The notes beneath the pieces were generated by a model. That model was not told the DNA's origin. It saw only the letters and a program-made list of their open reading frames with translations, and did not search any database. 64,000 nucleotides of DNA, taken from contig KL647308.1 in assembly GCA_000727475.1 (NCBI GenBank), positions 620,001 through 684,000 on the forward strand, read 5' to 3'. Made by a program: the position numbers and the translations under genes. Shown piece by piece: positions 33,711 to 45,000 of this stretch. Positions within the stretch are counted from its first letter, which is position 1. Every line of letters begins with the position of its first letter. Source of the stretch: Sarcocystis neurona (Eukaryota; Apicomplexa; Conoidasida; Eucoccidiorida; Sarcocystidae).

Positions 33711-35812
33711 AGACTGTAGATGTGCTGTGTGCGGCTTTCCTGCGTGTCCTGTTTAGCCAGCGATAGTGCAGTACAAAGACAGTTATTACATTCACACGCA
33801 TACAGAAGATGTGCTCACGGTCGCGTGCATCTACTTCAGGGACAAATCTACCAGTGTAGGTAAGCTTTCAGGGATATGAACTGCGCGTTGTAGAGCACTT
33901 CAGGAGGCTCACAGTTACGAAGCTACGATGCAACCACGATATATTCCGAGTGCGCAGTGAGGGGGTAGTGATTAGGCCCAAGGTAGTGACGCTGCACAGG
34001 GGCTTAGAACGGATCAAGATTGGCAGGGGGTAACGGAGCGACGAATCGGCTGCTTACGAAGGACACGCTAAGGCTGCTTAGGAAAGAAACGCTCAGTCTA
34101 GTAACGTAGGTAGGCCTAGGAGAAGCAGGCTGTGCTTTTCTTTAGATTCTTAAATTTTGTAAGTAAACGTACCGACGCCAACGATAAGAATGAAGAGAAC
34201 GCGGATTTCCCACGAGATCGTAGTAGATACGAGCACAGTGATAAGGTCCAGATAGGGTGTCTACTACAGCACAGAGATAGACTTGCGCTGGTGAGAGCAT
34301 CGTGACGCTCCACGTGGTGGGACAAGACGCACACGCTTGCGACGCGCATACGCGATCGTTGTGGGGTGTCTGCGTAATAAGGAAAAAGAAACAGGCGTTC
34401 AACGATGAAGGTGAAGTCGCTTACTGTGTACATTTACGAACTACGGTGATGGCACGTGGTCTGAATTGCTGTGTTGTGTGTAGCGCTTGCTAAGTTGAAG
34501 TTCGGACAGCACTGGTACAAGAGATATGCTTACTATCAGGTAGCACAATGAGAAGGCGCGAAGTGGGTCAGTTCCACAGTGAAATGGAACTTCAATAGTG
34601 AGGTGTAGAAGGCTTCAGTGCTGGCTTTGCGAGTCCAGGCAGCCTTTTTTCAGAGACGGTAGCACAACTTTGCTTGTGATTTGATCATATTGCTGATGAC
34701 TTACGATTATTTGGACAGAGGTAAACTGACTCTGAATGTAATAAACAGTGATTTAAGAACACATCGTCCGTCACGACGAAAGAATAATTCCCGAGAAAGT
34801 CTGAAGAGGTTTGTCATGCCTACGAGAAAGAACGTAGGGATGATGCCCTTCATCGTAGGAGCTGAACGAATAGGGCACCTTTTGTGACCACGGAGAGTGT
34901 TATTGCGCTGAGTGTTAGAGCAGGTCTCTCACATGTGAAGGTATGTATCACACACGTAGCCCTCGTGCACACACCTATATCGAGATGTCCATGCCTGTAC
35001 AATATACGTATGGGGAGAATACCATACAACGTTAAAAAGAAAGAATGTGGGAAGGAATGACGCTACAAGCAAGTGCTTGTCTTCCTGTGGAGCAGAGGAC
35101 CCAGAATGCACGCCAGACATTTCTTGTAGAAAATGTAAGGGCGCACACGGAGGGCGAAATGTGCTGGAATAGACAAGAGAGCGAACAGTGCTGGGAGTAG
35201 GTCAACGCCTTGAATAATGGCAAGAACTGACAGAATATGAGACCCTTGTGATGCCACGGCTTCGAAGTGTGCGATGCTCCGGGAAAGTCCTACACATGCG
35301 CAAGCCCGTAAGCACATATTACCAGTAGCTGCAGGGCTACTTGCCACGGCGGCAGCGAGGGCATCATGTCGGCGTCGGCGAGAACGTCTTTGGTGCGTTC
35401 ACCGCAAGGAGCAGCAGCAACGTGTGTCCAACCTGCGGCGCTACCGCCGTGTATGTGGCGATATTCCCCCCCAATGCCGATTGTAGCAGGACACAAAGCA
35501 TCTTCCTGCTTTTCTGAAAACTACTACAAAATGTCAACGGGAGATGGCTACAAGTGGACACGCTCCATACCTAAACACAGACACAAATAACAGGACATGG
35601 CTGTGGCTGAGCACCTTTTAGCAGTGGAAGAAGAAGCACATTCAGTAATGATTCCAAGCAAATCGTATGTACGTACCTGTGTATACAAACACGTGTTCCT
35701 TGACGTAGTCCGTAGTGACCGGCTGGCAGGCAAGTATGCCTCTCCTTAATGCTACAGAGCGTACGAGTCGTTTGCAACCAGGTTACCGAGACGGAAAAGA
35801 TATCACTTGTTC

Positions 35813-35834
35813 GCACACACACACACACACACAC
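35813..35834. repeat. (CA)n microsatellite
   Basis: Uninterrupted CA dinucleotides, about 11 units, in DNA without a recognised gene. Confidence 0.9.
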
Positions 35835-36665
35835 ATTTCCGCCTATACCTGTTGATCAGTGCAGGATATGCACTCGTTGGTGCTTGTGCGTCACACGTCA
35901 CCTTAATTGTACTATAAAGACAATACTTGTAAGAGTGTGTACACAAATGTATTGATAAATATATGCTTCCTTCTCTACATACCCGTACGCTTCGTGTATA
36001 CGTTTGTGCTCTCCGCTACTGCAGCTCGTTAAAGACTCCGCCCTCCAAGTCGAGTTCTCTCTTGAAGACCGGCGCCGTCGCCTATCCTCTTACCCCGCGA
36101 TGGACGAAGCACCTCCGGCCCCAGGCACTGGAGAAACAGAATGACATTTGCCACTGTACATATGTCTCTCCTCCTACGCTTCACTATGTGCGTTCGCCAG
36201 ATATATAAATCTTTGTAAAAATTACGTGTGTACTTAAACACGCATATGTAAACATGTCAACGTGCACCTTGCTCATTTATATGCGCACTTCGACAGGCTA
36301 TGCAGAATATCCCATTGACAGCAGAAAGGCATGGGAGAGGACTCCTGCAGCCGGTATGTGTGGGGACGTGTGCTAACGTGAACGCGCGTGTATCCGTAGG
36401 GATGGAGGCAGGAAGTGAGCGCCACCGCTACGAGCGTGCGTAACGTTGCCCATATAAACTAGGACATGCTGCGTAAAGGCGCTTGTATGGAAATCCACGT
36501 ATGCCTGTGCATACAGTTACTAGCACAGAAGCCTCGAGGAAACGGATCGACAGTAGGTATATATACATACACATTTTTCAGGAGTGCCAAGGTCGCTCAC
36601 CTACATCCGTTCGAGACGTGCGCATGTACAATCGCGTACCTATGGTATTCGGGTATAGTGTGCCG

Positions 36666-36700
36666 TGTATGTGTGTATGTGTGTGTGTGTGTGTGTGCGT
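36666..36700. repeat. (TG)n microsatellite
   Basis: Nearly pure TG run (gtatgtgtgtatgtgtgtgt and on), about 35 bases, in DNA without a recognised gene. Confidence 0.9.
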
Positions 36701-37591
36701 ATCTACAATTGTAATGACACAACGTGAGCAGGCGTAGAGTGTTTATATTTGTACACCTTACAATAAACGTTTCTGAATACGTATATTCTTAGCCATATTT
36801 TCACCACACACATACGCGTATATATACATATATATGTACAGGTGTGCCAGCTTAATTGAGTGTAGAAGCATCCTTAGTTTACAACGCTGACAGGACGTAG
36901 ATATTACGTAGTGGAAGCTTCTGCGTCGACGTGTCGCCGCAAGGTGTGCCTCTACGTCAACTGCTGTTGCCGAGAAAAGTTCTCCTTGTCCGCCGTATTT
37001 GCAGGAAATATATTAGCATCTTGAACACGGTCACATCTGTAGCTATTGTGCACAGACACCGCGATGGAGGGTTACATGAACACCCTTCGAATGCGAGCGA
37101 TACGCACGGTATTTTGTAGACAATACAACTGCAGTCCAGCATACGCTACAGCCGCAGTGTTTCAGCTGCGTGCATGAGAACTCGCAACAACCTGTGGCCA
37201 CTCGCGTACATTTTTGTTCTCCTCAACATCACCTACACAGATTCCCGCACACTGGTACAACCTAGATTGTTTCTTCGACGCTCAGTAAAAAATATTACAC
37301 TTTAGAGCCTTGCACACATTCTTGCGCGTGAAGGTGCGACCTTCACAGTCAAGTTCATAGTTTCGACGGTATAGTACGAAACAACACACTCCGGGCTGCA
37401 AGCGGAACACACCATGCAAACGGGGCGTGGTTCACAACTGAAAACACCAGTTTGTTTATTATCCCCTACTTGTTTGTGCGCTATACTCTCACTGAAAAGG
37501 GGAGGCAGTTTCTCGTAACGCCAATGCCGAATGATAAATTTTGCCGTGCCTTCTAAAAAGCTAAAAAAGACGGAACCGCAGCGAAAAGCAG

Positions 37592-38038
37592 ATGCCAACA
37601 CGTTCAATCACCGCTACTCCTTCGTGTAAACGACTGTCACACAACCCCTATTCCGCTGAGATGGCATCGAGCTACGAGAGGGCTCCGAGAACGCCTGGTC
37701 AGGCAGCCCCTGTTCCGCCGGTTTCCCACAGTTGTCGCCCTATACCAAGTAATCCCGCCGCTTCTGACACTCACCCTGGCAGTCACCCTAACGTAGCAAA
37801 AAGTGATGGCGTTATTCGAAATCGTCAGAATGAAGCTACGCGCATCCGGTGGATCTCTGCCAAATGCCTTCCCGGCGTTTTTCTATTGAAAACACGGAAG
37901 TTCCACTCTACACCACCTTCGAAGTTTCGGTGTATCCGACGAACACCCTCCCGCAGCGGGTTCCTGCAGGCTATGTCAAGTACCAGCCGCTGCGAACCAC
38001 TACCGTTGATTGAAGAAGTCATTTATGACCACTATTAG
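37592..38038 (+). CDS. Hypothetical protein, convergent with Gemin2
   Basis: A 148-codon open frame with internal ATGs (the second at 37661, in good context). It is Pro/Ser-rich at first, then basic. It ends 39 bases inside the last Gemin2 exon on the opposite strand. A second plus-strand frame, 37834-38013, is also open and reads more like ordinary protein (FSIENTEVPLYTTFEVSVYP). The real product might therefore switch frame through an unseen intron or a sequence error near 37830. No family was recognised. Confidence 0.3.
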   Translation: MPTRSITATPSCKRLSHNPYSAEMASSYERAPRTPGQAAPVPPVSHSCRPIPSNPAASDTHPGSHPNVAKSDGVIRNRQNEATRIRWISAKCLPGVFLLKTRKFHSTPPSKFRCIRRTPSRSGFLQAMSSTSRCEPLPLIEEVIYDHY

Positions 38039-41000
38039 CAAATTGAGGGCAGCAACCAGGTCAGTCGGTACCCACGTGGCTATCCGCTTCCCACCTCCCA
38101 AGGGAAGCGCGCCCTCTACCGGACTTTCTAACGCCTTTTCTGCAGCTTCATCAGCGCAACGCCCTGTTGGCAACTGCTGCTGAACAGCGTCGCAGTGGCC
38201 AGTGGCCCGCTCCCGTGCGTTTTCGCACAGCCTTCGCAGCTGTTGAATGCAAGATGCTACATCTGCATCCATCGCCTATATTGAAAGAGAGACACGCGCA
38301 GGAGGACGCAAACTGAAAATCAAAATGTGCGCGCATGCAAGGCCCTCTTCGCCTCACAGGAGAAGACGCTCTCCACGTGACAACGACGGCCGGCACAATA
38401 AAAAAGCCACTCTTTCTGTCCGCTATGAAATTTGAGTGACTGACCGCCTCCGACAAAGGTGGACCCGTACAAGTGGCAGCGTACGTGTTTTTCATGAGAA
38501 ACGGTCCCTCTTTCCTGTTCACTTTGTTTGTGTAAAGGCGCCACACGAATATACCCGTATTCCTTTTATCTACGAGTACACGCCGTCTCTACACGGAACA
38601 TGAGCATCGATGACACAAGTGTAGCGGATTGAACTGCGGACGCGTCCGAGACTGTGTCTCACTGCTAAGCGTCTCCACCTTCCCGCCTTCGAGGTTGCAC
38701 TTTGGAAAGGGACGTTTTGTAACTACGCCTTCAAGACGCGGCATAAAAATACCTACATGCAGCTTCACATGCTTGGAGACGTTGACTAAAAACACAGGCT
38801 CGCCGCAGAAGATTCGTGGGAAAAGCAAGCATACGTGCAAGTTTTCCGCGAGACGCAGGACGTCTCAAGGCAGGAATAGCAAAAGAAGGACCTCACTACT
38901 GCGCGCCTGTACATTGCAGCATGCACCTAGTTCAACGGTGTGTATTTGGATCTACCCTACGCGTGTTTCGGGAGGTGCCTGGTGAGCTTGTGACTTCAAG
39001 TGGTGGCCGCTTTTCTGAACTGCCGCTTGCACGGTGTCGGAAGCCTACAACAGGGCGCGACTCCACGACAACAGCAAGCACGTGTACGCCGTCGATGGCT
39101 CCACAGTACACGGACGACCGTAGGTGTAAGCAGATACGTGTACCTTGAAATTTGTCCGCCGCCCTTGCAGAGGGAATCCCACAAGTCATGCATATACATG
39201 CGTACGTCTTTACAACACACTAACGTATGTGCACGCTTCCTGGCACAATAGGTGGGACACACACGTGGCACGTACAAAAAGCCGAGGTGCAGCCTTGCTC
39301 GCTCGCGACAAGCAGAACTAATGGTCGAGACGCCTGATCCTGTATGTGGTTGGGATGTTTTTTTTGTTGATCTGCAGAACCGCCCACCACTCACTTCAAC
39401 GGAGACTAACCAAGCCTCCGCGCTACTTGTTCTGCCTTTGAAGAGCACAGCTCGTGTGAACAACGTAGGCCTTAGATTCTGCGTGTGTTCAGATCAACTC
39501 GTCTTCACAAAAATGTAATCCACACTATCCTGCGTACAGTCCCCTGCGTAAGCAGTCAACTACCTGAATCCAAATATGCGCCTCCACAGGCTTTTGTGAA
39601 TACTGCCAACGCTTTCTCACAACTACGAAGAACCTGCAATCCCCCCTATTGTGTGTCGCGTAGAGGAGTTCTTCTCACAAAGAGAATTATCAGTCCTATT
39701 TTACGTGTGCTGTACGATCGTGCCTCTGTCCTTCTCGGGTACAGGATACATACGGCTTCGTTCGCGTAAGCTGTGGTGAATGTCTTTCCCGATGTGCAAT
39801 TCCGCTCAGCACTCTTTTGTGTCGACTCTATAAACATCTTTATGTATTTTTAACCGACGCAGACTACACGCTGGTGAGCTGCTGCAACAGGATTACCTGT
39901 AATTCATCCAGAAAGACGAAAACGCCGAAAAGCCAGCAGGCTTGCTGTAGGGTCACACAGCAGCCGCGGTATCTGCAACATGTGCAGCCGGCTGCACACG
40001 AGATATTCGTCTCTGTTGCTATCTCGTCTGCGTCTTCTTCTTTGCCTTCGTGCACACCAGAACTCGAGTCATCCGTGTCCTTCAGCAAAGTGATCTCCCA
40101 CGCTGGACCCATACCGTCCTTGTCGTCTTCTCCGTGGGTCGCATACGCACGACCTGACTCTGCGGAACTCGGTAAGTGGTTCGTAGCCATGAAATCTTCC
40201 TGCTTTTTCAGATGCAAAAGTTTCCGGTAATCGTCTTGATCTCTCTCTGCCCCTCGTCCCTGCGGTGATCCGTTGACCCGAAAACTAGAAGCATGTTGTC
40301 CCTCCAGCTGCTCAGCCTCCGTTGTTCGACTCTGCTGTTGGACAGGCTCCCGCGATGCGAAGCTGCTTTGCTCTTTGTCCGCTTTTGTACTGGCCTCGTC
40401 CTGCCACGTTTGTGACCCGCCTGCTAGACACGCACAACTGCTAGAGCTGGTGCCGCCGCTGGGTTTCCTCTCTGTCTTTGCAATGGCCCGCTGCTGCTGT
40501 TTGACGTCTTCAACGAGAAGAAACAGGATCCGGCAAAGCGTCACTGTGTCGCACATTCCCAGCAAGCCCAACGACGGTGGATAGCAGCGACAGTAGAGTT
40601 GCCACTCCTGCTCACTCCAGGATAGGCAGTCAGCAGCGACTGCTGGCTGTTGGTGTTCCTGCAGGAAAAACTCACTACTACTTACGTAGCTGCGTAAGCC
40701 TTTGAACTGCTGCAACGCTGCGGCTCGCCACGCAGGAGCAGGAGCACTTGCCGACGCACTTGCCGCTTCACGCTGCTTGTCTAGCAAAACCAGACGATCG
40801 ACATACGCAGCCACCTTCTGTCGCGTATCCTTCGCAGCTTTCTCTGTCTCTGTCGGAATGCGCTGCACGCGCGGATAAACTGTATTGCTACCAACAGCCG
40901 TGGCCGGTGCTTCCATAGAAACAGCAGCTTTCTCTGCATTCGTTTCACGCGGCGGAGCACAACCGGCGGCGCCTAGATGGGACGCGTCGCGTCTGGAATC

Positions 41001-42008
41001 TCCACCGGCAGAACCATCCTGAGTTGGAGTATCAACAACAACAGACTTCTCAACGGCACATGAAAACGGTTCTGCAATTGTCTGACAAACACTTTCTCCG
41101 GGCCCCGTCTGCTGTGCGCACGACTGACGCGCAGCGGTGTGTCCGGCAGCTTCCCTGTCACCGTGAACACCTGTACACTCACTTCTCAGTTCAAGTTGTT
41201 GCTCCGCTGACTCTACTGCAAATTCGGCTGCGCATTTGACCCTTGCTTCAGTCTCTTTCCTTGTGCGTTCCGAACTGCGGAAGTTATCGAGAAACTCTGC
41301 AAGAGACCCTTCAGATTGGCGTGGGTTCTCTACCTCGTCGTCAGACGAGTCGTCCTCCGAGGAAGACGCAGAAGACGCGCAAGTGCAAGAGCTCGCCTTT
41401 TCACCTGCCTCTACAACAGAAGATACCTCACTGCAGTTCGGAGCTGCCTTGTTCTTAAAATTTTCCTTGGCAGGGCGGCTCGTCTTTGCAGTGGGGTAGG
41501 CAGCGGCGTTTTCCGTCAGAACAGCAATCGAGGATTCCTCAACAGGTGTCTGCCCTTTGCATTCGGAGTACGAAGAGTTTCTGGAACGCACTGCGTCAAC
41601 AGATGCAGTTGCTTTACTCGCACAGATTCCTACCGCCTTCGAAGTGCATAAAGCGTCCGACGACCCAGAAGTCCCGCTTCTTAACTGAGTCCTCATTTTG
41701 CTTCTTGCGGACACCGCCGACACCACTTTAGGCAGCAGCTCAGCCTCCCTTCGAACGGCAAGGAGGTATGCTTCTGCTAAAGGCTGCATAAGGCTTTCTG
41801 CGGCTCCATCAGGCAGAGCATCGCACGCTGCCATGGCGCTAGCGGCTGCGGCTACAACGTCAGCGGGCTCACTTTGCAGTGCGGCGCTGACATCGGAGTC
41901 ATCGGGAAGTGGCAGCGCCTTCTGGGGCAAAAGCGGGTCTTCGCCGATATCTCTGCCTGAACAGTAGGCAGACTCCCAATGCTCGCTTGCTCCGTGCATG
42001 TGAGCCAT
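38000..42008 (-). CDS. GEMIN2: Gemin2/SIP1, SMN-complex component (two exons, greatly enlarged)
   Basis: Minus-strand exon 1 (42008-39897, 704 codons) ends in FGVFVFLDELQ at donor ctacag|gtaatc. Exon 2 starts at 38275 (acceptor ttcaatatag) and runs to a stop at 38000, giving about 795 residues. Family landmarks appear in the correct order: YPRVQR near residue 376 (EYLRRVQ in animals); AWRAAALQQFKGLRSYV near 430 (W.QQQ...F...R); the block at about 459-501, SEQEWQLYCRCYPPSLGLL then MCDTVTLCRILFLLVEDV (W..FC...PPLLSIVSRM.Q.TV...L.YL..W); WLFGVFVFLDE near 692; CIQQLRRLCENARERA; and the C-terminus ALNLLIVVINDFFNQ (ALNLLICLVSRYFDQ). Gemin2 holds Sm proteins for snRNP assembly in the SMN complex. 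Animal Gemin2 is about 280 residues; here a roughly 370-residue acidic N-terminal extension and a roughly 190-residue low-complexity insert explain the size. The only intron found splits the C-terminal helical domain. Confidence 0.85.
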
Positions 42009-45000
42009 ACCGCATAACGACGTGAAGTAGAGGGTCTACCTACTAACTGCACATGTGAGAGGAGTTACCGGGTACTCCTGAACTTGTAGCACAGGATGTC
42101 GTACTCCAGAAAGTCACACAGTGATGTATATTCAAGGTGACTAATGAACTACATTACATCAGATACGGGCTTACGTTGCAGTCACTTTGCGAGCACCTGC
42201 ACAGACGCATATATACATATATGTATATGTGTACAGATGTTAGACGGACGAGAGAAGTGGCATTTCTGTGGAAGTATGAAGCACATCTTATAATCCATCA
42301 CGTCGTTTCCGCCTGACTCATCGTTCAGGCCCTACAGAATACCGACAGCTCCTCTTGCGTTGTCACGCACAACTGGAGGGTCAGCCTGCACGGATATGAC
42401 AGGCTAGGCAGTACAAGTAAGCAAAAAATGGAGACAAAAAAGGGTTTCAGAAAGGAATTGGGCTTTTAGAAAAAGATCCAGGCAGTCGAAAAGAGAGAAG
42501 TGTAGGACGAAAGCACGTCTCCCAACGCAGGAATGATCTCCAAGAGTATCTGATACTTGACGGAGGGTACACTGACGGACGCTAAACTAAAAAGGTATCA
42601 GGGACGTTGTCTTCGGCGGGTGACACCTATTCAAATTTACAGCGCTACAAAAAGAGTTACAGTTGTTGAACACTATCTGTGGCGGGAAAGTATGTACAAG
42701 TCTCTTTGCCGGCGCCCTGACAGAATTGTAACGAACTGGAGAGATTGACGTCCTGGGATTACAGAGGTACGGAATTAACTGTTCGACAATTTAAAACTGT
42801 TAGAGCGGAGGTCCAGCCGACTTTCACGTGTGACGAGGACGGTACAGCGCGTATTGGGGGCTTAGAGAAAAAGGTATCTACAGCGTCCTAGCACAGGGTT
42901 GAGCGCCACACAGCCGTCTTTCTAGCAACTCGGCGCCAACTCTTCGCGTGTTGTGTATGTCCACGGTGGGTATTCGTTAGTTGCATCAGTAAATATGGGA
43001 CTGCTGTAGCTCATTCTCTTCACATTCGGCGAGAAGGCATGAATCACGGGCGCGGGCGTCTTACATAGGAGCCAGTGACTTTTTCTCGCGTCTACTCTGT
43101 TTTACTTTTGCTTCTATCTACGCTTCTTCGCGTACTGTCTCGACGACGAGGGCCACTGTCCAGTTGACGAATATGTTTTGCATCTGTGAACCTTCTTCAT
43201 TGAAAGTGACGTGGACAGCGGCGGAAAACGACGAGGATTATCGCTCGCAAGCCTATAATATTCCAGCACAGCGTGGAAGTCCGTCATCGACACTGTGAAG
43301 CTGCAGCGGTAAAGAAACGCAGGAGCGCATGCGCATCGAAAATATCTTGACAGTTCCCTGTTGGTCGCTACCCGGGTTTAATTGCATGCCATAATATTAC
43401 ATAAACCTGTCCACTTTTTGTCGTGTATAACTTCGCGCTTCTGTGGGTCCACACGTGTCCGATTTTTTCTTTTGCATACGCAGTGAGCCTCAAACGTGAA
43501 AGATAACTCCGGCTCGCAGTTCGTCAGAGATTACATGCATCGCCGCCGTCTCCTCGATAGGGGTAAATTGTGGTACAATGTGCGAACCGCTACAAAAATT
43601 GCGCGAAGAATCTACTCGGGTCTGCAGGTAGGCTACATAACTATGGCATTGGAAGTAAGTGCCAGTAAGTGCGGATCATACAGATGCACAGAGGTGCATG
43701 GCGCCGTTACTTTGGAGGCAGAGCCACGTCTACGCGTTTCTGCCGAGAGCCAACGCCGGCGCTGCAATGGGTTGATGCGTGCCACGGGTGAAAAAAGGTA
43801 TCCGAGTAGAGCACGGTATCCTACTTCCGGATGCAAGGGGAAGCGCTGTATGACTTCACGTTATTAAGTATCATCATAAACCGGAGGCTCCGAACGTGAC
43901 CGACTTATATGTCAAAATGCCCATCTTTAATATTTTCCAACATATAAGCTACACTATAAGAAAAGTGGACAGACTACTGCGCCGCCGGTTTGTTTTTAGT
44001 GAAGTGTGGGGAACACCACGGTCAGTATCAGGCACGTGTGCGGGCCACCGCCGGGAACGCAGACTCAGGCCGTGCCATGAAGTGTATATAGGTACTTGTG
44101 ATGTTCAAATCCGCAGGGTATGCATTGTGTACGTCAGTGGAAGATCCACTTAGCGACCTTCTTAGAAAGCCGAGCCCGTTTCATCTGCAAGGCGTGCAAG
44201 AGGTTAAGATTACTAGCGAAAGACTCTCTGTCATGCCTAAAGTGGATCGTACTTGAGTTTCGTGATTACGTGCTTTTTTTAGGCACACGAAAGTGGAACC
44301 TGCTTAACAGCAACTTCGACAGGCATCAGTACGTTTGAGTTGAGGTCTTGCAGAGAGACAGGAACGAGCGAGCCTCCGAGACACAGAATCACCCCGCGGA
44401 AGGTGTGCGTCCACGATCTTGCCGAACTCGCTGTTTTGCTTTGGGTGGTGAAGCACGACTAAGGCCGGGTCTGGTCACCTTGCCTGTATTCTGTCTGGTC
44501 CCGTGATGAACTACACATCAGAGCTAAGGAAGAGCGTGTCATTTTCTGGGGTTTGCGCGTTGTTTCGATTCCCGCAGTTTCTAGCCCTCCCTTCGTGCTT
44601 ACAAACCTCTTCTGGTACTTCCCGTATCACCCTCGAGATCACTCGTATACAGCCGGCCAGATGACTACACTAGCGTAGCACGTCATTTACATTAGTAACG
44701 CTCAAAAGTGTACTTTCCCTACAAGAAGGGAAGCCGTGAGACGGTTAATTCTCCTCGACCCACTAAAGTTGGAGGAGCTTCTCCTCATCTCCTCCCGAAG
44801 CGCGCAGGAGGTCTCTCACTTTACACCACCTCAAGCACGACAACTGCATGGGAAGGCGCATAAAAGTTTTTTACTACCCATTTACCCGTGGGTTTGAGTG
44901 GGAGGCACGAATGAGGATAGCGCACCAACTGTAGGTTGTCTGGTGACGGATCCTACTGCAAGAAGCCAGCAGCACCACACTGTCGGTACGGACGTTATTA

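Larger units (their letters stand above)
33711..37591. other. Stretch without a recognised gene
   Basis: Small ORFs only. The most protein-like are a minus-strand hydrophobic frame at 35347-35063 (ILSVLAIIQGVDLLPALFAL) and a plus-strand frame at 35366-35590 that begins with ATG in GC-rich DNA. Neither matches a family I know. Simple repeats: (CA)n at 35813-35834 and (TG)n at 36666-36700. The left part probably holds the citrate synthase 3' untranslated region. Confidence 0.35.
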
